From the NCBI GenBank assembly GCA_937959095.1, contig CALGLY010000314.1, positions 1 to 7,185 on the forward strand: a DNA stretch of 7,185 nucleotides, written 5' to 3'. This document shows, piece after piece, positions 1-5,542 of the stretch (its first letter is position 1; every line of letters starts with the position of its first letter). The stretch is from an uncultured Saprospiraceae bacterium (GTDB taxonomy: Bacteria > Bacteroidota > Bacteroidia > Chitinophagales > Saprospiraceae). The translations under genes were made by a program, and so were the position numbers. The notes under the pieces were generated by a model. The model was not told the DNA's origin and searched no databases. It saw only the letters and a list, made by a program, of their open reading frames with translations.

Positions 1-314
1 CAGGAAAGGGAAAATCAGGCGACCTTCCACCACGAAAAGAATGCGCTCCGCTTTGGCACAAACCACTATTGGATAAGCTAGAAAATGTGGAGCTGATTGT
101 ACTTATCGGAAAATACGCCCAAGATTATTACCTAAAAAAGAAAGCAATGCGAACCCTAACCGAAACCGTAAAAAACTACAATATCTACTTACCCGATTAC
201 TTCGTGCTCCCCCACCCTTCGCCTAGAAATAATATTTGGCAAGCTAAAAATGAATGGTTTAAGAGCGATGTTTTGCCCGACTTTAAGCGCACTATAGCAG
301 GGATTTTGAAATGA
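1..314 (+). CDS. Uracil-DNA glycosylase superfamily protein, 3' part (5' end outside window)
   Basis: The frame beginning at base 3 is open from the left edge to the TGA at 312-314, giving 103 C-terminal residues; the start codon lies outside the window. The visible part opens with GKGKSGDLPPRKECAPLWH, a stretch I associate with the small (about 190-residue) glycosylase-like proteins of the uracil-DNA glycosylase superfamily. It continues with a hydrophobic strand and LIGKYAQ, and then LPHPSPRNN, which matches the HPS-type DNA-contacting loop near the C-terminus of this superfamily. A TTG at base 69 could be mistaken for a start, but the conserved stretch lies upstream of it in the same frame, so it is internal. 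Family members excise uracil or related damaged bases in the cytoplasm; for this subgroup the substrate is not established and the N-terminal catalytic motif is off-window. It converges on the sugar kinase gene with a 2-bp gap. Confidence 0.85.
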   Translation, partial: GKGKSGDLPPRKECAPLWHKPLLDKLENVELIVLIGKYAQDYYLKKKAMRTLTETVKNYNIYLPDYFVLPHPSPRNNIWQAKNEWFKSDVLPDFKRTIAGILK

Positions 315-316
315 CA

Positions 317-1324
317 TCATCGAATCAAAGACCGATAAAGCATAATCTGATTCTTTGTTCGAACGAGATTGTGCATGGGATAATGAGTTTTATAATAACT
401 GTCATTATTCAGGAAATCAGCAAGGAAGCGCACGGCTTGCTCTAGTATTATCCACTTTGCGCCGAGATATAAAGCAGAACGCTCTTCAGGATTGATGCTA
501 TCTTGTAAGGCATCCAAAAAACCTGTTTCTAGAGCTTCATAGATGGGGCGTTGCATTGTTATGGCACTAAAATTATCGCTGTCTTCTACTTCCGAATTGG
601 TACAAGTGCGTACCATATCACCAAAATCGGAGAGTAAGGTGCCAGGCATCACCGTATCTAGATCTATCACGCATTTTGCTTGAAGATGCTCTTTATCGAG
701 GAGTATATTATCGGCTTTCGTGTCATTATGTACGATGCGCGTAGGCAGCTTTAAGACAGCTACTTCTTTAAAAACGGCTTCTTCTTGAAGGATGAAATCG
801 AGGCTTTCTTTGGCAAGTTGCAAGCGGCTAGGTGTAGCATTCGGGATTGCATTTTTTAATTGCCCTAAGCGATATAAACCATTGTGAAAATCAGGTAATG
901 TAATCGCTAGTTTTTCGCTAGACAAGTCAGATAACGCTCCTATAAATGTACCAAAAGCATAAGCAATAGGATACGCTTGTTCGGGCTGTTCTATTGTGAC
1001 GTAGACTTTCGTATTTTCAATAAAAGGAAACATTCGCCAGTAGCTGTCATCGCTATCTTGGTAGTAGCTTTTGTCTTCTTTAGAGTAGCAAGGCGAAAGA
1101 ATTTCCATTGGGTAATCGCCTTGCTGTTGCAAGTGACTCGCTACTTGTTCTATATTTTGCATCACGCCAAGTACATCCTTGAAAATCGTCGTATTGATGC
1201 GTTGTAAAATAAAATTTCCTTCCGTAGTTTCTACTTTATAGGTGTCGTGAATATGCCCTGCGCCGAATACTTCGTTGCTTTGAACGCTTTCTTCTTTTAT
1301 AAATTGGGTGATGATGTGTTTCAT
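317..1324 (-). CDS. APH-fold sugar kinase, N-acetylhexosamine 1-kinase-like
   Basis: A 335-residue cytoplasmic protein of the aminoglycoside-phosphotransferase/choline-kinase fold. Residues 21-29 (GAGHIHDTY) form the nucleotide-binding loop; most relatives I know have Asn where His26 sits. FILQRIN (38-44) supplies the ATP-site strand. The catalytic loop is HNDTKADN at 199-206 (catalytic Asp201, Asn206), and the metal-binding motif is VIDLDTVMPG at 219-228 (Asp221), followed by DFGD at 233-236. The HNDTK and DLDTVMPG signatures and the length are typical of the NahK-like group, which phosphorylates GlcNAc or GalNAc at C1 in salvage of host or glycoconjugate sugars; that specificity is inferred, not shown. 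The start ATG lies 9 bp after the stop of the TonB-dependent receptor gene, so the two are very probably one operon with the receptor first. No Shine-Dalgarno motif is seen, only an A-rich leader. Confidence 0.88.
   Translation of the reverse strand: MKHIITQFIKEESVQSNEVFGAGHIHDTYKVETTEGNFILQRINTTIFKDVLGVMQNIEQVASHLQQQGDYPMEILSPCYSKEDKSYYQDSDDSYWRMFPFIENTKVYVTIEQPEQAYPIAYAFGTFIGALSDLSSEKLAITLPDFHNGLYRLGQLKNAIPNATPSRLQLAKESLDFILQEEAVFKEVAVLKLPTRIVHNDTKADNILLDKEHLQAKCVIDLDTVMPGTLLSDFGDMVRTCTNSEVEDSDNFSAITMQRPIYEALETGFLDALQDSINPEERSALYLGAKWIILEQAVRFLADFLNNDSYYKTHYPMHNLVRTKNQIMLYRSLIR
320..362. terminator. Imperfect stem-loop at the convergent gene ends
   Basis: Bases 320-331 can pair with 352-362 to form an 11-bp stem with a single bulged T at 325 and a loop of about 20 nt. 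It sits just inside the 3' end of the minus-strand kinase gene and only 6 bp beyond the stop of the plus-strand glycosylase gene, so it could act on transcripts from either side. The right arm also lies in an 8-bp palindrome (GTTCGAAC, 357-364). There is no U-tract on either strand, so it is not a standard intrinsic terminator. It may be a transcript-end or blocking hairpin, or chance. Confidence 0.25.
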
Positions 1325-1333
1325 TAAACGCTT

Positions 1334-3613
1334 TTATTTTAGCTGAAAATCCACTTTTAGCCCTGCATAATAATTTCTAGGTAAACCTGGATAATAGTAA
1401 CGTGGTGCAGCACCTCCAAAACTACCCGCATTTATCAGTAGCATAGAAGCATATTTCATGTCAAAAATATTATTGATACCCATAAATAAATCAATATTAA
1501 AGGGCTTGAACGGTTTTCTATACCCAATTTTCGCATTAGTAAGATGGTACGATTCGGAATAAATACTATTGTCATCGCGTAGTGGCATAGCATCTACATA
1601 TTGATAATTGATATTGCCATGAAAACCACTTGACCTCTGCTCATGCCAGCGAATACCTGCATTTAGCCTATGCGGTGCTGTCCCAGTCAGAAAATTCCCT
1701 GAATAGTCATTTCCAGCATCTATAAAGTCTTTGAATTTATAATCAGAATAAGTATAATTTAGAAAACCATCAACCTTCCAAAGATAGCCTTCCCTTAGCG
1801 CATAATTCATTTCTAGTTCTAATCCATTATGGACGCTTTTTCCTGCATTAATGCCTATAAATTGATCAAAATCAGTACGCCGAGCGACTAATAAGTCCTT
1901 AATTTGCATGGAATAGATGCTGATATTATAACGAAGTCGAGAATATTCTCTTCGGATACCTAGCTCAAAATTCCAACCTTTTTCGGGCTGGATATCGGTA
2001 TTGATTGTCCCTTCAGGAAGGAAGGTTTCTTCTAAGGTAGGTGGTGAAAATCCATGACTTATGATACCGTATATTTTTCCTAAAGGCGTATTTTGATAAC
2101 TAAGCGATATGGAAGGAGAAAGCGTTGGAGTAAATGCATAATTTCCAGAAAAATCAAGACTATCCGATTTAAAATTATCTTCCAAATCATAATTAATCGT
2201 ATTGAAACTCAAGCCTATTTTAGCATCCCAAGCCCCATTCTTCAAGCTTGCTTGTGCAAATATGTTTTGCGTAGTACGTACTTCTTCATTGTCACTTAGC
2301 AAATTGCCTTGTGTGCCGAGATCTGTCGCATAGGTTTGCCAATCATAGGTTTCTTGATACGATTCTGCGCCTACGCGCAATTGCCCTTCCCAACTATTGT
2401 TGGTTAGATAATTCCAAGAAAGTAAGGCACGTCCACCAAAAGAATTGGATTTTTCTTCCAAGATATTAAATGGGCGCGATTCATAAGACTGGAATAGTGT
2501 GCCGTAAAGGCTGGCATTTATCTGAAGTACTTCATTCAGTTTTACATTATACGATAAACCTGCAAGTGTGCGTTGATAATCTTCAAAACCTTTCACTCGT
2601 CCCCAAGTAAAAGCAGCCTTTTCTGGCTCGTTTTCATAGTCTTCTCTATTAAGCGAACTCGGAATGAAAGCTTTCAAATTGGTATGCAGTAATAAAGGCA
2701 TCAATAAATGCTTCTTTCCTAATTTCCAAGTTCCCGTCAAGTAGAAATTATGGCGTTCATATTCATTATTGGCACGGTAGCCGTCCTGTTTTAAGCGACT
2801 ATAGCCCACTTGAAAGGAATTGGATTTAAATCCAATTTCATTTTTCATTAAGCCATAACTTCCAAAGGTATTATTGGTATATATGCTCAAAAAGTCCTCT
2901 CCAAGATAATTACTATTACTATTCAAATAAATAGCACCACCTAAACCTGCACCATAGATACTAGAATTCGGACCTTTTACGATATTTAATTCCTGAATAG
3001 GAGTTAAAGGGAAATCTTCGAGACTACTTTCGCCTACGCCATTGGTAAGTGGAATTTCGTTGAAATAAGCTTTTATTTTAGCCGTTCCAAATAAATTACG
3101 ATTGCCGATACCACGGATTGTAATACGATTGGTATTGAGTCCGCCAGAGTGCATAAATACACCTGGTACACTATTGAGCGTATTTTGGATGGAACTGCCT
3201 TCGTCATTTTTTAGATAATCAATTGCACGAACTAGATTGGGCGTACTTTCTTGGAGTTCTTGCCATTCTGTTCTATAATTCCATTGAGGATGTCCAGTAA
3301 CTACCACTTTAGAAAGATCTATTCCCCCTTCTTTTATGATAAATTGATAAGTCTTAACTTGCGTTAAAGTGGTATCAAGACTAGTATAACCTGTATAACT
3401 AATTTCAATTTTTGCAGGAAGACTATCCAATCTAAGAGTAAAATTTCCATAGGAATCAGTAATTGCACCACTCGATGTATCAACAATGAGTAAGGAGACT
3501 CCTATCAGTGGTTCTAAGCTTTCATCGGTTACTGTGCCTGTAATTTCTACTTGGGCAATAAGAGCATATGGTAGAATGAAATAGAAAACAAAGAGAGAAA
3601 AATTCCGCAGCAT
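1334..3613 (-). CDS. TonB-dependent outer-membrane receptor with carboxypeptidase-regulatory-like domain
   Basis: A 759-residue outer-membrane transporter. Residues 1-20 form a signal peptide (hydrophobic core FSLFVFYFILPYALIA, likely cleavage before Gln21). Residues 23-95 are a carboxypeptidase-D-regulatory-like beta-sandwich (ITGTVTDESLEPLIGVSL, then GAITDSYGNFTL). KVVVTG at 102-107 marks the linker before the plug domain, about 125-232, with the usual NTLNSVPGV, RITIRGIGNR and the plug end GPNSSIYGAGLGGAIYL. The rest is a 22-strand barrel region ending in YYAGLKVDFQLK. The length fits FecA/FepA-like importers rather than the roughly 1000-residue SusC proteins, and there is no SusD partner, so a siderophore, cofactor or small-sugar ligand is more likely than a long glycan; the ligand cannot be read from the sequence. 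No FecR/sigma signalling domain is evident. It is the first gene of a two-gene unit with the sugar kinase. Confidence 0.96.
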   Translation of the reverse strand: MLRNFSLFVFYFILPYALIAQVEITGTVTDESLEPLIGVSLLIVDTSSGAITDSYGNFTLRLDSLPAKIEISYTGYTSLDTTLTQVKTYQFIIKEGGIDLSKVVVTGHPQWNYRTEWQELQESTPNLVRAIDYLKNDEGSSIQNTLNSVPGVFMHSGGLNTNRITIRGIGNRNLFGTAKIKAYFNEIPLTNGVGESSLEDFPLTPIQELNIVKGPNSSIYGAGLGGAIYLNSNSNYLGEDFLSIYTNNTFGSYGLMKNEIGFKSNSFQVGYSRLKQDGYRANNEYERHNFYLTGTWKLGKKHLLMPLLLHTNLKAFIPSSLNREDYENEPEKAAFTWGRVKGFEDYQRTLAGLSYNVKLNEVLQINASLYGTLFQSYESRPFNILEEKSNSFGGRALLSWNYLTNNSWEGQLRVGAESYQETYDWQTYATDLGTQGNLLSDNEEVRTTQNIFAQASLKNGAWDAKIGLSFNTINYDLEDNFKSDSLDFSGNYAFTPTLSPSISLSYQNTPLGKIYGIISHGFSPPTLEETFLPEGTINTDIQPEKGWNFELGIRREYSRLRYNISIYSMQIKDLLVARRTDFDQFIGINAGKSVHNGLELEMNYALREGYLWKVDGFLNYTYSDYKFKDFIDAGNDYSGNFLTGTAPHRLNAGIRWHEQRSSGFHGNINYQYVDAMPLRDDNSIYSESYHLTNAKIGYRKPFKPFNIDLFMGINNIFDMKYASMLLINAGSFGGAAPRYYYPGLPRNYYAGLKVDFQLK

Positions 3614-3650
3614 AGACTATTTGATTTAAAGAAATGGAAGTATGTTTAAT

Positions 3651-3710
3651 AAAAATGCTCAAATTGACTACAATTTCGTAAAGAGAACGATTTTTTTGTA
3701 AAAAATGCTC
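3651..3710. repeat. Paired 10-bp direct repeats AAAAATGCTC, 50 bp apart
   Basis: AAAAATGCTC occurs at 3651-3660 and again, identically, at 3701-3710, in the same orientation. The start-to-start distance of exactly 50 bp is close to five helical turns, so both copies would face the same side of the DNA. That geometry is what a pair of binding sites for one dimeric or cooperatively binding regulator would give. The left copy abuts the weak -7-like element of the receptor gene. The A-run lowers the information content, so chance cannot be excluded. Confidence 0.45.
3660..3667 (-). promoter_or_regulatory. Weak -7-like element for the receptor gene
   Basis: Read on the minus strand this is TCAATTTG, which matches the Bacteroidota -7 consensus TAnnTTTG at five of six fixed positions. 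It lies 46 bp upstream of the receptor ATG, a plausible distance. No TTTG or TTG lies at the expected upstream (-33) position, so this is only a candidate. Confidence 0.18.
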
Positions 3711-3758
3711 GTAAAATCCCGTACTTCGTGTTATAAAACTACTACCTTCCCTAACATA

Positions 3759-3790
3759 GGAATGAAGATGTTTTATTTCGACCTCATTCC
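3759..3790. repeat. Inverted repeat GGAATGA-N18-TCATTCC upstream of the maltokinase-type gene
   Basis: The 7-bp arms at 3759-3765 and 3784-3790 are perfect reverse complements; allowing one mismatch, G3767 also pairs with C3782. The right arm ends 25 bp before the ATG at 3816, so the element lies in the leader or core promoter of that gene. It could be an operator or an mRNA hairpin in the 5' untranslated region. No U-tract follows. Confidence 0.35.
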
Positions 3791-3815
3791 ATATAGAACT
3801 ATAAGCGAATAGAAG

Positions 3816-5414
3816 ATGATCAAAAGTAATATACTTGATATCGTTTCAATGGAGAAGCAAATGCCTACGCAGGAGTTACAGCAGGCCTTATTGAATTATC
3901 TGCCAAATTGCCGTTGGTTTCGTACGAAATCAAAGGTGATAGCCCAAGTACATTGTAGCAATACAAAACCGCTAGAAGGCAAAGAGCATACCTATTTTCT
4001 ATCAAGTGTGGAGGTTACTTTTGAAGATAGTACGAAGGAGCGTTATTTTTTACCCCTTGCTTTTTTGGAGAGTGCAACAGAAGGTAATCACTATCTCAAG
4101 ACCTTTCCGAATAGCGTAGTCTATGTAGACAGTAATTATCCCGTAGTAGTAGATGCCCTTTATATTTCGGATTTTAGAACCGCATTATTACAATTGCTTT
4201 TAAATAATAAAACCTTCTCCGAATTCCAATTCAAAAGCACTACAGCCTTAAGAAATATTAAAGATTTCAATTCTAAAATACTAACAGCCGACCAAACTAA
4301 TACTTCTATTATTTATAACGAGGAATGGTTTCTAAAAATATATCGTAAACTAGAAGATGGCATCAATCCAGAACTAGAAATTGTGCGTTTTTTCTCGGAG
4401 CGTACTGGTTTTAAAAATGCGCCGCAATATGGTGGAAGTATCATTTTTCAGCATCCAGAAGGAGAACGGTCTATTGTTAGTTTAGTACAGAATAAAATCC
4501 CTAATAGAGGCGAAGCTTGGACAGCGATGCTCGAATTATTGAGTCATTACTACGCCGCCTTAATGCAAGTGCCGCCTGTACCATTGCCTGAACTCCCCAC
4601 TAGTACGCGCATTTATTGGAAGGACTTACCAGCTACTGCAAAGCAATTTATCACCGAATCAAGTTACAATCGGGTTGCGTTACTTGGACAGCGCACCGCA
4701 GAGATGCACATCGCTCTAGCCTCCGATACCGAATCCCCTGCTTTTGTTCCCGAACTGCTCACAATGGATAATCAGCGCGAGTTGCATAGCGATATTCGAG
4801 ATTTGATAGAATGTAAATTTAATTTATTAGAAGAAAAACTAGAGCATCTACCAACGACTACGGCTGCCGAAGCGAAACAAGTGTTGGCTTGTAAGACCCA
4901 ATTGCTAAAGAACTTAGAAAACCTTAAAGATACTCCTATCAGCACCGATAAAATACGAGTACATGGCGATTATCATTTAGGGCAAGTGCTTTATAATGAG
5001 ACTGATTTTTATATCATAGATTTTGAAGGCGAACCACTCCGTTCTTTAAAAGAACGCCGCACTAAAGTCAGTCCATTCAAGGATGTGGCTGGCATGATTC
5101 GTTCCTTCCATTATGCTGCCTATGGCGAGCTATATTTACATCCTGAAAAATATGCCATAGCCACCATGCCCATGCTAGAAGAATGGGGGAATTATTGGTA
5201 TGAAGTCATGCAACGTTGCTTCCTTACATCCTACTTAGATACCTGCCAAAATTATAGTTTCATTCCAAAACATAGTGCTGAATTGCGTTTATTGCTACAA
5301 GTCTATTTACTTGAAAAAGCTGTATATGAAGTAGCTTACGAACTCAATGCGCGCCCCGATTGGTTGCGCATTCCACTTCGTGGAGTCTTGCAGGTGGCTT
5401 CTGAAATGAGTTGA
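3816..5414 (+). CDS. mak: Maltokinase-type (Mak/Pep2-like) kinase, stand-alone
   Basis: A 532-residue protein of the maltokinase family, which phosphorylates maltose with ATP to maltose 1-phosphate, the donor for GlgE alpha-glucan synthesis. The N-terminal cap holds CRWFRTKSK at 32-40 (relatives usually have RWFGGK) and a beta-rich segment to about 120. The kinase N-lobe includes NTSIIYNEEWFLKIYRKLEDG with Lys174 as the probable ATP-contacting lysine. The C-lobe has HGDYHLGQ at 383-390 (catalytic Asp385; Gln390 where APH enzymes have Asn), IDFEGEP at 401-407 (metal ligand Asp402), then ERRTKVSPFKDVAGMIRSFHYAA, all hallmark Mak motifs. Many bacterial homologues are fused to trehalose synthase; this one is free-standing and no glgE, treS or glgB is in view. 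The ATG at 3816 directly follows an in-frame TAG; Met12 (3849) or Met16 (3861) are alternative starts, and the last has a GGAG 6 nt upstream. Substrate is inferred from family. Confidence 0.9.
   Translation: MIKSNILDIVSMEKQMPTQELQQALLNYLPNCRWFRTKSKVIAQVHCSNTKPLEGKEHTYFLSSVEVTFEDSTKERYFLPLAFLESATEGNHYLKTFPNSVVYVDSNYPVVVDALYISDFRTALLQLLLNNKTFSEFQFKSTTALRNIKDFNSKILTADQTNTSIIYNEEWFLKIYRKLEDGINPELEIVRFFSERTGFKNAPQYGGSIIFQHPEGERSIVSLVQNKIPNRGEAWTAMLELLSHYYAALMQVPPVPLPELPTSTRIYWKDLPATAKQFITESSYNRVALLGQRTAEMHIALASDTESPAFVPELLTMDNQRELHSDIRDLIECKFNLLEEKLEHLPTTTAAEAKQVLACKTQLLKNLENLKDTPISTDKIRVHGDYHLGQVLYNETDFYIIDFEGEPLRSLKERRTKVSPFKDVAGMIRSFHYAAYGELYLHPEKYAIATMPMLEEWGNYWYEVMQRCFLTSYLDTCQNYSFIPKHSAELRLLLQVYLLEKAVYEVAYELNARPDWLRIPLRGVLQVASEMS
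3851..3863 (+). promoter_or_regulatory. Possible ribosome-binding site for a shorter start of the maltokinase-type gene
   Basis: GGAG at 3851-3854 stands 6 nt before an in-frame ATG at 3861, which would be residue 16 of the long form. This is the only well-spaced Shine-Dalgarno-like motif seen before any gene in the window. Against it, Bacteroidota rarely use such motifs and GGAG here also encodes part of the long form. The conserved cap motif begins at residue 32, so either start yields a complete enzyme. Confidence 0.3.
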
Positions 5415-5542
5415 TACACTAGACTAATATAAAGCTAAACTAGAAAAATTTTAACATTTATAACCGCATAATAAAATATTTTCTCTCCAATAGTTGTTAA
5501 TGTCTCAACTAAACCAGTTTCTTTCACTAAATAAATCAAATC
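5415..5542 (+). promoter_or_regulatory. Leader region of the caspase-like gene
   Basis: This 128-bp AT-rich gap follows the maltokinase-type stop and precedes the caspase-like ATG. It contains a direct repeat ACTAGA (5418-5423 and 5439-5444), a 10-bp AT palindrome AAAATATTTT (5473-5482), and a small inverted repeat TAGTTG-N9-CAACTA (5491-5496 and 5506-5511). No U-tract follows the inverted repeat, so it is not a convincing terminator. The last bases before the ATG are A-rich without a Shine-Dalgarno motif, as is usual for Bacteroidota. The gap is long enough for an independent promoter, but I see no consensus match. Confidence 0.4.

Larger units (their letters stand above)
3614..3815. promoter_or_regulatory. 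Divergent intergenic region between receptor and maltokinase-type genes
   Basis: These 202 bp separate two outward-reading genes and must hold the promoters for both. It is AT-rich. It contains a 10-bp direct repeat at 50-bp spacing, a 7-bp direct repeat TCGTAAA (3676-3682 and 3709-3715), and an inverted repeat close to the plus-strand gene; these are described separately. I found no full match to the Bacteroidota promoter consensus (TTTG, about 20 bp, then TAnnTTTG) on either strand. No open frame of note and no RNA gene was seen. Confidence 0.6.

Noticed and set aside
69..314. TTG at 69 as the start of a short complete gene
   Set aside because: The same frame stays open to the left edge and encodes a conserved glycosylase-like stretch (GKSGDLPPRKECAPLWH), so TTG 69 is internal and the gene is truncated by the window.
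977..1207. Plus-strand open frame of 76 codons with a hydrophobic stretch
   Set aside because: It is antisense to the well-supported sugar kinase gene and has no recognisable domain; it is a shadow frame.
2093..2299. Plus-strand open frame of 68 codons
   Set aside because: It is antisense to the barrel region of the receptor gene and its translation looks like non-coding sequence.
3816..5414. Aminoglycoside resistance phosphotransferase
   Set aside because: The fold is shared, but the N-terminal cap, HGDYHLGQ and DFEGEP motifs are specific to maltokinases.
5415..5460. Intrinsic terminator after the maltokinase-type gene
   Set aside because: Only 4-bp CTAG self-complementary pieces and AT palindromes are present, with no GC-rich stem followed by a T-run.
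3619..5541. Shared 9-mer AAATCAAAT just upstream of both the receptor ATG (3619-3627, minus strand) and the caspase-like ATG (5533-5541)
   Set aside because: It is low-complexity A-rich sequence of the type expected in Bacteroidota translation leaders, and two occurrences at slightly different spacing do not support a common regulator.
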